Source: Bacillota bacterium (GTDB lineage Bacteria > Bacillota > Clostridia > Christensenellales > Aristaeellaceae). Taken from it: a stretch of 10,637 bases of DNA. Location of the stretch: contig JAEVYX010000102.1 in NCBI GenBank assembly GCA_023392515.1, positions 1 through 10,637 on the forward strand. Direction: 5' to 3'. Below are positions 1-6,649 of the stretch, in pieces. Each line of letters begins with the position of its first letter. The first letter of the stretch is position 1. Under the pieces are notes generated by a model, which saw only the letters and a list, made by a program, of their open reading frames with translations, searched no databases and was not told the DNA's origin. The position numbers and the translations under genes are program-made.

Positions 1-93
1 CTTTTGATCCGGTTCAGGGCCATTGACGCCGTCACAGAGAGTGTAAGCGATATACAAATGCAGGCTGAACCCCTTGCCCAGGCGGAGCAATAG
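1..93 (+). CDS. Possible 3' end of an unidentified gene (partial)
   Basis: The first reading frame is open from base 1 to a TAG at 91-93 and would encode the last 30 residues of a protein whose start lies outside the window. The tail is mixed polar and acidic, ending in AEPLAQAEQ, with no recognisable motif. An open frame this short can occur by chance, so the main support is its position: it ends shortly before the predicted spoIVA promoter, where a preceding gene would be expected to stop. I do not recognise it. In many Clostridia gpsA or a small sporulation gene lies upstream of spoIVA, but this tail is too short to test that. Confidence 0.4.
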   Translation, partial: LLIRFRAIDAVTESVSDIQMQAEPLAQAEQ

Positions 94-112
94 AAGCAGA
101 GTTACAACACTG

Positions 113-141
113 TCATATCCATATGCGAATGCGCATACCCT
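113..141 (+). promoter_or_regulatory. Predicted sigma-E promoter of spoIVA
   Basis: TCATATCC at 113-120 supplies the -35 ATA core (115-117). It is followed after 16 bases by CATACCCT at 134-141, close to the sigma-E pattern ATA-N16-CATACAAT. Transcription would begin near 148, about 20 bases before the spoIVA start codon. spoIVA is a known mother-cell sigma-E gene in Bacillus, which supports the assignment. The match is by eye. Confidence 0.6.
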
Positions 142-170
142 CCATTAAGCGGATGCAAGGAGGGAAACCC

Positions 171-1658
171 ATGGATACGGCAAAGCAGTTCAATTTGTAT
201 GAGGATATTGCGCAGCGCACTGGCGGCGATGTATACATCGGCGTAGTGGGACCTGTGCGGACCGGGAAAAGCACCTTTATATCCCGGTTCATGGAGGAGC
301 TGGTGCTGCCCAGGATGCTGGCGGGCCCGGCCAAGGACCGGCTTTCAGACGAGCTGCCCCAAAGCGGTTCGGGCAGGACTATCATGACCACTCAGCCCAA
401 GTTTGTACCGGGCGAGGCAGTGGAGGTCTTTTTACAGGACAGCGCCGCCGTCAGGGTGCGCATGGTGGACTCGGTAGGGTATCTGGTAAAGGGCGCTTTG
501 GGCACCACGGAAAACGAAGCGGCTCGCATGGTCCATACGCCCTGGTTCGATCAGGATATTCCCTTTGAACAGGCGGCGGAAATCGGCACCCGCAAGGTGA
601 TTACCGACCATGCCACCATCGGTATGGTGGTTACCACCGATGGCACCATTGCAGACTTGCCCAGAAGCGCTTATGTGGATGCGGAAGAGCGTGTGGTAAG
701 CGAACTGAAAGCATTGGGCAAACCCTTTATCCTGCTTTTGAATAGCGCCGCCCCGGAAACGGCAGAAGCCGCCGCACTGCAAAAAAATCTGCAGGCCAAA
801 TACGATGTTCCGACCATGCTCCTTAATGTCAAGCAAATGGGGCTGACAGACATCCAGGGTGTATTGGAAAAGGTACTGTACGAATTCCCCTTGCGGGAGG
901 TTCGGGTGTCGGTGCCCGCGTGGCTCAATGCGCTGGATACCACCCACTGGCTCTCCCAGCATGTGTTGGAGACGGTGCGCCAGGCCGGCAGAAACCTGCA
1001 CCGCATGCGGGACAAAGAAGTATTTGCCCATGCCTTTGATGCATCCCAGTATTCGTCCGGGCTGCAGATGGATGGGGTGGGACTGGGTGAAGGAAAACTC
1101 ACCTACACGCTTCCTTTGACGGATGGGCTGTTCAACCGCATCCTGGGGGAAGAGTGCGGCACAGAGATCAAAGGCGATGCACACCTGCTGTCCCTGATGA
1201 AAGAACTGGTTGCCGCCAAGGCCGAATACGATCACGTGGCGGAGGCTTTGAAGGCTGTTCGGGAAACAGGATATGGGTTGGTCACCCCCACCATGAACGA
1301 GCTTACACTGCAGGAGCCGGAAATCGTGCGCCAGGGCAGCCGCTTTGGGGTAAAGCTCAAGGCCCATGCACCGTCACTGCACATGATCCGGGTGGATATC
1401 GAAACAGAGGTTTCGCCGGTGGTGGGCACGGAAAAACAGTCTGAAGAATTGGTGCGCTATCTGGTGGATGAGTTTGAAAATGATCCCCAGCGCATTTGGA
1501 CCACCGACTTTTTCGGCAAGAGCCTCCACGATTTGGTTCGGGAAGGCCTATCCAATAAATTGATGCGCATGCCTTCCGATGCCCGGGATAAGGTACAGGA
1601 AACGCTGACGCGCATTATCAATGACGGTTCCGGCGGCATGATTTGTATTCTTTTATAA
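171..1658 (+). CDS. spoIVA: Stage IV sporulation protein A, coat-anchoring ATPase
   Basis: SpoIVA is the mother-cell ATPase that polymerises on the outer forespore membrane, forms the base layer of the spore coat, and is needed for cortex assembly. The 495-residue product matches the usual length of about 492. Visible features are a Walker A loop GPVRTGKST (residues 27-35, Lys33), a Thr-rich segment TIMTTQP (70-76) at the sensor-threonine position, a Walker B-like strand VRMVDSVGY (96-104) and the short hydrophobic family C-terminus GGMICILL. The ATG at 171 is chosen because AAGGAGGG (157-164) lies 6 bases upstream; the longer frame opening at 123 lacks such a site and would begin inside the predicted promoter region. 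The gene appears monocistronic, with a sigma-E-like promoter upstream and a two-way terminator after it. The identification is secure. Confidence 0.97.
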   Translation: MDTAKQFNLYEDIAQRTGGDVYIGVVGPVRTGKSTFISRFMEELVLPRMLAGPAKDRLSDELPQSGSGRTIMTTQPKFVPGEAVEVFLQDSAAVRVRMVDSVGYLVKGALGTTENEAARMVHTPWFDQDIPFEQAAEIGTRKVITDHATIGMVVTTDGTIADLPRSAYVDAEERVVSELKALGKPFILLLNSAAPETAEAAALQKNLQAKYDVPTMLLNVKQMGLTDIQGVLEKVLYEFPLREVRVSVPAWLNALDTTHWLSQHVLETVRQAGRNLHRMRDKEVFAHAFDASQYSSGLQMDGVGLGEGKLTYTLPLTDGLFNRILGEECGTEIKGDAHLLSLMKELVAAKAEYDHVAEALKAVRETGYGLVTPTMNELTLQEPEIVRQGSRFGVKLKAHAPSLHMIRVDIETEVSPVVGTEKQSEELVRYLVDEFENDPQRIWTTDFFGKSLHDLVREGLSNKLMRMPSDARDKVQETLTRIINDGSGGMICILL

Positions 1659-1682
1659 AAATTTTTAGCCTTTTCGACACGC

Positions 1683-1710
1683 AAAAAAGTCCGAGCAATC
1701 GGACTTTTTT
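1683..1710. terminator. Bidirectional rho-independent terminator
   Basis: A perfect 12-bp inverted repeat (AAAAAAGTCCGA / TCGGACTTTTTT) surrounds a GCAA tetraloop at 1695-1698. The A-run on one side and T-run on the other make it a terminator for both strands. It sits between the convergent ends of spoIVA (1658) and the metallo-beta-lactamase gene (1733) and probably serves both. Confidence 0.93.
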
Positions 1711-1732
1711 GTTTGGGCATCCATATGCGTAC

Positions 1733-2950
1733 TTATTCCTGCGTGAGCCCGTTGCTCAGGCGGCTTACAATACGGCCGTACGGATCATATAAAAGGGCTT
1801 CATCCTTCTTTTTGCTGTGCCAGACATTCTTATCTGCCCATAGAAAATCCACTGAGACGGCAGTGGCCTGGGTTCCCAGCACTTTAGTTTCTCCGGGGCC
1901 GATTTGGGCGTCATCCGGAAAAAAGTAGATTTCCTCTCCCCGGGTGGAATATACGTACCACCCCGCCAGGGAGACTTCTTCCGATCCGGTGTTGGAAAGG
2001 GATAGCGTTTCGTGGGAAAGGGCCATTCCGGTGAGCTGCACCGTATTTTTGACCATGGGCTGGTTTGCAAATTCCACAAGCTCGGCTTTTGCCTTTTTGT
2101 CCGCCAACGTAACCAGTACGCCGCCTTTCGCGTTTTGCGTGACGGCAATTTGTGCGCCTGCCTGCTTGAGCGCCGCCAATACTGTTTTGTGGGGGGTATC
2201 CGATTCCTCAAGAGAATTGGTGGAGATCACCGCAACCTGCGGGGATACTTTCATAGCAAAAGCGATGGAGGTACTGTCGTTTTCCCCGTGATGCGATACC
2301 TTTAAAACTTCGCATGGGCTGATGCTGCCGGCATCCATGAGCGCTTTTTCTTCGGCAAATTCCATATCCCCGGCCAGCAGCATATCTCCCTGGGGCGTTG
2401 TGAGGCGCATGACCAGGGAATTGTTGTTCTCTATAGCCGGGTCCAGTGTAATAGGCCCTAATACAAGAAACCTGGCGGTATCGGAAACCGCCACCTCGTC
2501 GCCTGCTTTCAGCCATTGCACCTGAGCACTGCGGGAGGCTGCCGCCAGCAGGGCGGGGTGCTTTTCTTTTTTGATATCCGTATACATGGCCGATGCATAC
2601 CAGGCGTCCACCGTCACGCTGCTGCTGGCCAGCGATGCCATGCCGCCCATATGGTCTTTGTCCGTATGGGTTAAAAAGACGCCGTCCAAGCGCTGAATGC
2701 CCATGGATTCGAGGGCACCTCTCAGTGCGCCCCAGGACCTGGCTGTGCCCGTATCAATCAAATATGTCTTGCCCTGGACAAAAACAAGCAAAGCGTCCGC
2801 TTTGCCGACATTGACTGCCAGCAGCTGGACAGCGCCGTTTGGATCCGCCGCTCCGTTTGAGCCGGATGCTGTTTGCGTGGCAAGAGGAAGCGCCACAAGA
2901 AAGACCAGCAGCGCGAAAATTGAAATCATCCACACGCTATTTTTCCGCAC
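1733..2950 (-). CDS. Exported ComEC/Rec2-like metallo-beta-lactamase with lamin-tail domain
   Basis: Predicted secreted or membrane-tethered metallohydrolase of 405 residues. An N-terminal signal or anchor (residues 1-29: short basic MRKN, then a hydrophobic run) precedes a metallo-beta-lactamase domain with the ComEC-type metal motif HTDKDHMGG (95-103), LLAGD (191-195) and SHHG (219-222). Residues about 300-400 resemble a lamin-tail domain (SLSNTGSEEVSLAGWYVYS, GPGETKVL), a beta-sandwich often fused to exported nucleases. The membrane channel of true ComEC is absent, so DNA uptake is not implied; an extracellular nuclease or phosphodiesterase role is inference. GTG at 2948-2950 is preferred because AGGAGGGG (complement of 2956-2963) lies 5 bases upstream and the signal peptide begins there; the ATG at 2980 would place that site inside the gene. 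The substrate is unknown. Confidence 0.88.
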   Translation of the reverse strand: MRKNSVWMISIFALLVFLVALPLATQTASGSNGAADPNGAVQLLAVNVGKADALLVFVQGKTYLIDTGTARSWGALRGALESMGIQRLDGVFLTHTDKDHMGGMASLASSSVTVDAWYASAMYTDIKKEKHPALLAAASRSAQVQWLKAGDEVAVSDTARFLVLGPITLDPAIENNNSLVMRLTTPQGDMLLAGDMEFAEEKALMDAGSISPCEVLKVSHHGENDSTSIAFAMKVSPQVAVISTNSLEESDTPHKTVLAALKQAGAQIAVTQNAKGGVLVTLADKKAKAELVEFANQPMVKNTVQLTGMALSHETLSLSNTGSEEVSLAGWYVYSTRGEEIYFFPDDAQIGPGETKVLGTQATAVSVDFLWADKNVWHSKKKDEALLYDPYGRIVSRLSNGLTQE

Positions 2951-2986
2951 ACCTACCCCTCCTAAAATAGACCAAACCACACCCGA

Positions 2987-3014
2987 TTATAGCAGACTTT
3001 TTCGGGATGGGCAA
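2987..3014 (-). promoter_or_regulatory. Candidate vegetative promoter for the metallo-beta-lactamase gene
   Basis: Read on the minus strand, TTGCCC (complement of 3009-3014) and TATAAT (complement of 2987-2992) are separated by 16 bases. The -10 is perfect and the -35 is partial. Transcription would start about 30 bases before the GTG start, leaving room for the AGGAGGGG site. Confidence 0.5.
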
Positions 3015-3073
3015 ACGGTATTGTTTTTCCCAAAAAGGAGCAACCTACCCATAAAAAGCGGGAGGCGCATGAT

Positions 3074-4195
3074 ATGATTGCCAGCAGACATCCATTGGAG
3101 AATATTCGGGTTGTGCAATATGGCTGCGGAAACATGGCCAAGGTCATCATTCCCTATTTATACGATAAAGGTGCGCAGATTGTAGGCGCCATTGATGCCA
3201 ACAAAGAACTGGAAGGCATGGACGTGGGGGAGTTTGCGGGCCTGGGGCGCCCGACGGGCGTTAAAATCATGCAGGATGCCGGCGGGGTGCTGGATGGCAG
3301 CAGGCCGCATATCGCCATACTGACCATGAACAGCTACATACAGGACATGCATGCTGCCATGACGGAATGCGCCATCAGGGGTATCAATATGATTACCACC
3401 TGCGAAGAAGCCCTGTATCCCTGGACTACTTCCCCTGCCATCACCAATCAACTGGACGCCTTGTGCAAAAAGACGGGCTGCACGCTGGTGGGCACCGGCA
3501 TGCAGGATGTTTATTGGGTGAACATGGTTGCCTGCGTAGCGGGGGGCATCCATCATATATCCCAGGTGGAAGGCATTGTCAGCTACAACGTGGAGGATTA
3601 CGGGATCGCCTTGGCCCGTGCTCACGGGGTCGGTTTTACCGCTCAGCAGTTTGAAAAGGAGATTGCCCATAAAGCCTCCCTGCCTGCCTATGTATGGAAC
3701 AGCAATGAAGCATTGTGTGCCAAAATGGGATGGACCGTGTCCTCCATCAAGCAAAAGGCAATTCCTGTTTTTGCGGATAAAGAAGTCTACAGCCATACGC
3801 TGGAAAAGGAGATCCCCAAGGGCAGCGCCATTGGCATGTCGGCGGTGGTGACAACCATCACCCATCAGGGGCCGGTGATTCAAACCCAATGTATCGGAAA
3901 GGTCTATGAGGAAGAGGAAGGGGATATGTGCGACTGGCGGATTTACGGCACACCGGACACGACATTCTCCGTGCAAAGCCCCGATACCGTGTCCCATATC
4001 TGCGCAACGGTAGTGAACAGAATCCCCAGTGTTCTTGCCGCGCCTTCCGGCTACATTACCATGGATAAGCTGCCCTATGCGAGGTTTCTGCCATACCCGC
4101 TGCACATGATGACCTTCTATCAGGACCAGCCCATGGTTGCCATGCAGCCGGATACGGCGTTTTCACCTCCCAGGCAGTTTGATTCCTATCAATAA
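3074..4195 (+). CDS. NAD(P)-dependent amine dehydrogenase, 2,4-diaminopentanoate dehydrogenase-like
   Basis: A 373-residue protein with an N-terminal Rossmann fold (VVQYGCGNMAKVIIPYL, glycine motif GCGNMA at 17-22, acidic Asp41 after the second strand) and a C-terminal catalytic region of the dihydrodipicolinate-reductase-like type. The layout GAIDANKELEGMDVGE followed by TCEEALYPW and GTGMQDVYW resembles 2,4-diaminopentanoate dehydrogenase (Ord) of clostridial ornithine fermentation. No other gene of that pathway (ornithine aminomutase, the OrtAB thiolase, proline or ornithine racemase) is in the window, so the substrate may be another amino acid-derived diamine. ATG 3074 is chosen over the out-of-frame ATG at 3069, with GGAGG (3061-3065) 8 bases upstream. 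It is a single gene, divergent from the metallo-beta-lactamase gene and ending at a terminator. Family is fairly sure; substrate is not. Confidence 0.75.
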   Translation: MIASRHPLENIRVVQYGCGNMAKVIIPYLYDKGAQIVGAIDANKELEGMDVGEFAGLGRPTGVKIMQDAGGVLDGSRPHIAILTMNSYIQDMHAAMTECAIRGINMITTCEEALYPWTTSPAITNQLDALCKKTGCTLVGTGMQDVYWVNMVACVAGGIHHISQVEGIVSYNVEDYGIALARAHGVGFTAQQFEKEIAHKASLPAYVWNSNEALCAKMGWTVSSIKQKAIPVFADKEVYSHTLEKEIPKGSAIGMSAVVTTITHQGPVIQTQCIGKVYEEEEGDMCDWRIYGTPDTTFSVQSPDTVSHICATVVNRIPSVLAAPSGYITMDKLPYARFLPYPLHMMTFYQDQPMVAMQPDTAFSPPRQFDSYQ

Positions 4196-4206
4196 TCACC
4201 AAAATC

Positions 4207-4246
4207 AAAAGCGCCGGAAGGAATGGAAAAATCCTCCGGCGCTTTT
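4207..4246. terminator. Bidirectional rho-independent terminator
   Basis: The arms GCGCCGGA (4211-4218) and TCCGGCGC (4235-4242) pair perfectly, flanked by AAAA (4207-4210) and TTTT (4243-4246). A GGA/TCC pairing continues into the loop. It lies between the convergent ends of the dehydrogenase gene and the nitroreductase gene and can serve both. Confidence 0.88.
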
Positions 4247-4252
4247 CTCTTT

Positions 4253-4813
4253 CTATTGAATAAATGTTATCTTGCCTTCGCCAACTGCCGTTTTGTCCTT
4301 GCCTGCGGCGGGATATCCGATTGCAATGGCGATTTGGAAAACGGCGGAAGGGGGGAAGTCCAGTTCCTTTTCAAACGCCTCTTTTTCCTCCCCTTCAAAG
4401 CAAGACCGGGGCATGCCCAGTATCACGCTGCCAAGGCCCAGGCTTTGGGCGGCCAGCGCAATGGTTTGCACCGCGATGCCGCAATCCAGGGTCGACTGGC
4501 GCACCGCAGGATCGGCCGACAGGAAAATCACCGTGGGCGCGCCGTGGAAAATGTCATAGCCGGGAGCGCCATACCTTGCCCGGGCTGCTTCATCCTCAGT
4601 TTTCAGCAACTCCGTTACCGCAGCCTTATTCATACGGACCAAGAGGTCCTTTTTCTGAACCACGGAAAAGTGCCAGGGCTGGTTGTTTCTTGTGCTGGGG
4701 GAACAAAGGGCAGATTGCAAAATCGCATCCAGCTGCTCGCGGGTGATTTGCTCCCCGGTATAGGTGCGGATGCTGCGCCTTTGGGCAATTGTCTCCAAAA
4801 CCGGATTTGTCAC
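4253..4813 (-). CDS. Nitroreductase family protein (FMN-dependent)
   Basis: A 186-residue flavin oxidoreductase of the nitroreductase superfamily, which typically uses FMN and NAD(P)H and is cytoplasmic. The N-terminal IAQRRSIRTY (about residues 9-18) carries the FMN phosphate-binding RRSIR signature. SPSTRNNQPWHF (about 38-49) is the conserved flavin-contact segment. GIAVQTIALAAQSLGLGS and VILGMP toward the C-terminus are typical of the fold. The length fits the short clostridial members. GTG at 4811-4813 is chosen because AAGGAGG (complement of 4821-4827) lies 7 bases upstream; longer frames run into tadA. The physiological substrate cannot be read from sequence. It is divergent from tadA across 63 bases and convergent with the dehydrogenase gene. 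Confidence 0.9.
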   Translation of the reverse strand: MTNPVLETIAQRRSIRTYTGEQITREQLDAILQSALCSPSTRNNQPWHFSVVQKKDLLVRMNKAAVTELLKTEDEAARARYGAPGYDIFHGAPTVIFLSADPAVRQSTLDCGIAVQTIALAAQSLGLGSVILGMPRSCFEGEEKEAFEKELDFPPSAVFQIAIAIGYPAAGKDKTAVGEGKITFIQ

Positions 4814-4825
4814 GGGAATTCCTCC

Positions 4826-4854
4826 TTGTCTCCTGATTGCCTTCATGCTAAGAT
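4826..4854 (+). promoter_or_regulatory. Weak candidate promoter of tadA
   Basis: TTGTCT (4826-4831) and TAAGAT (4849-4854) are spaced 17 bases apart, and the bases TGC just before the -10 give an extended -10. Each hexamer matches 4 of 6 consensus positions. The start point would fall near 4861, at the ribosome binding site, leaving a very short leader. It overlaps the nitroreductase ribosome binding site on the other strand. Confidence 0.35.
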
Positions 4855-4876
4855 ACCGGAAAGGGGGTTTTGTAAA

Positions 4877-5329
4877 ATGGGAAACCATATGGGCTTTATG
4901 CAGCTTGCCATAAACGAAGCCCGCAAGGCGCTGGATATAGGCGAAATACCTGTAGGCGCCGTAATTGTGCAGGATGGAAAGGTGATTGCCGCCTGTCACA
5001 ACCTGAGGGAAACAGAGGGCGACCCCACTGCCCACGCGGAAGTGCTGGCCATCCGGAAAGCGGCCGCAGCATTGGGCCGCCGCCGCTTAAACGGCTGCAC
5101 GCTGTATGTAACGCTGGAGCCCTGCCCCATGTGTGCCGGGGCCATTTTGCTTTCCCAATTGGATGCTTGCGTTTTCGGCGCTTCCGATCCCGCCCAGGGC
5201 TGCTGCGGAAGCGTGTATGACCTGATCCAGGACCCGGCCTTTACCCACCGGGTAAATGGAATCGGCGGAGTGATGGAGCAGGAGGCGCAAGAACTATTGC
5301 ATACCTTTTTCGCCGGGAAAAGAGGCTAA
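4877..5329 (+). CDS. tadA: tRNA-specific adenosine deaminase
   Basis: TadA converts adenosine 34 to inosine in the wobble position of tRNA-Arg(ACG). The 150-residue product carries the complete zinc-deaminase site: TAHAE (His53 ligand, Glu55 catalytic) and PCPMCAGA (Cys83 and Cys86 ligands). The motif IGEIPVGAVIV (about 21-31) at the N-terminus is also typical, and length is normal for the family. ATG 4877 follows AAGGGGG (4861-4867) at 9 bases; a second in-frame ATG at 4889 is a less well placed alternative. The same frame stays open far upstream (to 4223), but that part is antisense to the nitroreductase gene and is not coding. The stop codon overlaps the end of hisC on the opposite strand. 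Confidence 0.95.
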   Translation: MGNHMGFMQLAINEARKALDIGEIPVGAVIVQDGKVIAACHNLRETEGDPTAHAEVLAIRKAAAALGRRRLNGCTLYVTLEPCPMCAGAILLSQLDACVFGASDPAQGCCGSVYDLIQDPAFTHRVNGIGGVMEQEAQELLHTFFAGKRG

Positions 5330-6387
5330 TCCTTACGGCCGCACAAGGCGATCAGCGATTTTGTTACCAACTCCATCTCTCCGGGGGTGCCAATGGTAAT
5401 CCGCAAATAGGGTGCTGTTCTCGCCCCTGTAAAATGGCGAACCAGAATCCCCTGGCTTTTCAAAGCCTGCTGTACGGATGCGGCATTATTTTCATCCGCT
5501 TTGACAAAAAGGAAATTGGTTTCGCTAGGAATGACGGTGATACCTGCCGCAGCCAGCTCTTTTTGCGCCGTTTCCCGTGCTGCTATGACCTTGTTTCGGA
5601 TAGCCTCATAATATTCGGTGTCTTCCATCGCTGCGCGGGCGGCTGCCTGAGCCAGCCGGTCCACCGGATAACTGTTGAAGCAATTTTTTACACGGTTCAG
5701 GCCTTCGATCAATTTGATGCCGCCGATGGCATACCCAACCCGAAGCCCGGCTAGACAATGGGATTTGGACAAGGTGCGCACAATCAGCACATTATCCATC
5801 TCGCGTATAAGCGGCAGGGCGTTTTCCTGGGCAAAGGCGGCATAGGCCTCATCCACCAGCAAAATTTCTTCGTGGGCTTTGGCATGCTCTGCAAGCCTGG
5901 CAATATCGCAAAGGGGCAGTGCCCTGCCTGTGGGCGCGTTGGGGTTGGCAAGCACGATGGGGGCAGATTGCATAAGCCCCGGCACATCCACAGAAAAATC
6001 ATCTTTCAGGGCAACCGTTTCGTAATGAACCCCGAAAAGCCTGGCATAAACCGGATAAAAGGAATAAGTCACGTCAGGGGCAAGCAGCCTTTTCCCTGCG
6101 AAAAAGGCGGCGAAGGCAAAGGCCAGTATTTCGTCAGAACCATTTCCTATAAATACCTGCTGGGGCGATACGTCGTGAAGTTCCGCGATGGTACGGCAAA
6201 GATCCGTGCTGTCCATGTCGGGATACAGCCGCAATGCACCGGCAGCATCCTGAAGGGCTTCCCTCACCCGGGGGCTTGGCGGATATGGATTCTCGTTGGT
6301 ATTCAGTTTGATATATACCTGATCTTTTGGCTGTTCCCCTGCCTGATAGGGAACAAGGCCCTGAGCCAACGAACTTAAGTAGGCCAT
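5326..6387 (-). CDS. hisC: Histidinol-phosphate aminotransferase (class I/II PLP aminotransferase)
   Basis: A 353-residue fold-type I PLP enzyme that would transfer the amino group between glutamate and imidazole acetol phosphate in histidine synthesis. Motifs in order: KLNTNENPYPPSP (28-40), GNGSDE (81-86), ANPNAPTG (147-154), VDEAY (178-182), TLSKSHCLAGLRVGY (205-219; Lys208 is the expected PLP lysine), and the C-terminal LRIT arginine motif. ATG 6385-6387 is preceded by AGGAGGG (complement of 6394-6400) at 6 bases and by a strong promoter, so the longer frame to 6585 is rejected. No other his gene is nearby; related enzymes also act on aromatic amino acids or threonine phosphate, so the histidine role is likely but not certain. 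It overlaps tadA tail-to-tail by 4 bases. Confidence 0.88.
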   Translation of the reverse strand: MAYLSSLAQGLVPYQAGEQPKDQVYIKLNTNENPYPPSPRVREALQDAAGALRLYPDMDSTDLCRTIAELHDVSPQQVFIGNGSDEILAFAFAAFFAGKRLLAPDVTYSFYPVYARLFGVHYETVALKDDFSVDVPGLMQSAPIVLANPNAPTGRALPLCDIARLAEHAKAHEEILLVDEAYAAFAQENALPLIREMDNVLIVRTLSKSHCLAGLRVGYAIGGIKLIEGLNRVKNCFNSYPVDRLAQAAARAAMEDTEYYEAIRNKVIAARETAQKELAAAGITVIPSETNFLFVKADENNAASVQQALKSQGILVRHFTGARTAPYLRITIGTPGEMELVTKSLIALCGRKD

Positions 6388-6416
6388 GGAAATCCCTCCT
6401 GCGCCGGAATGAAAAC

Positions 6417-6445
6417 AATATATCATCCTCCAACTTTTCTGTAAA
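6417..6445 (-). promoter_or_regulatory. Vegetative promoter of hisC
   Basis: On the minus strand, TTTACA (complement of 6440-6445) and TATATT (complement of 6417-6422) are separated by exactly 17 bases. Both hexamers match 5 of 6 consensus positions. The start point would be near 6410, giving a leader of about 23 bases that is mostly ribosome binding site. No T-box or attenuator fits in so short a leader. Confidence 0.7.
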
Positions 6446-6551
6446 CCTTTTCCGGCAATTTTGAGCATTTTGCCATTGTGCTTATATATGATTGATGCTT
6501 TTTCCTTTTGCGGACCTTTGCTGATTTTGAAGAATTTTATGGAAGCATATC

Positions 6552-6580
6552 TTGCAATTTCTTCGTGCGGCTGGTATAAT
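6552..6580 (+). promoter_or_regulatory. Vegetative promoter of the rpsF-ssb-rpsR operon
   Basis: TTGCAA (6552-6557), a 17-base spacer and a perfect TATAAT (6575-6580), with TGG before the -10 giving an extended -10. The predicted start, about 7 bases downstream, coincides with the first base of the leader stem-loop at 6587. Confidence 0.85.
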
Positions 6581-6586
6581 ACCAAA

Positions 6587-6634
6587 TTGGCACATCCTTG
6601 CGCTGCACAAATGGATGCAGCGCCATATGTCCAA
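6587..6634 (+). promoter_or_regulatory. Structured 5' leader of rpsF, possible S6:S18 autoregulatory element
   Basis: The whole leader between the predicted transcription start and the ribosome binding site folds into one long stem-loop. The lower stem is TTGG/CCAA plus ACAT/ATGT with one bulged C at 6591. An asymmetric internal loop (CCTT 6596-6599, CAT 6624-6626) separates it from a perfect 8-bp upper stem GCGCTGCA/TGCAGCGC (6600-6607, 6616-6623) with an 8-base loop. An RNA motif bound by the S6:S18 complex is known in rpsF leaders of several bacteria and also has a bulged stem. The conserved CCG that I recall from its apical loop is not obvious here, so assignment to that family is tentative. 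Confidence 0.45.
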
Positions 6635-6649
6635 GAGGAGGTGAAAGGT

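Noticed and set aside
432..1367. Long minus-strand frame (311 codons) inside spoIVA
   Set aside because: Antisense shadow of a secure gene, rich in His, Gly and Cys, with no family motif and no ribosome binding site seen.
3158..4105. Long minus-strand frame (315 codons) inside the dehydrogenase gene
   Set aside because: Antisense shadow; composition biased to His, Gly and Arg, with no recognisable domain.
4223..4876. Upstream extension of the tadA frame giving a 368-residue protein
   Set aside because: The extra part is antisense to the nitroreductase gene and starts inside a terminator. TadA is complete at 150 residues with its own ribosome binding site at 4861.
5758..6378. Plus-strand frame of 206 codons within hisC
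   Set aside because: Antisense to a gene with full PLP aminotransferase motifs; no motif and no supported start.
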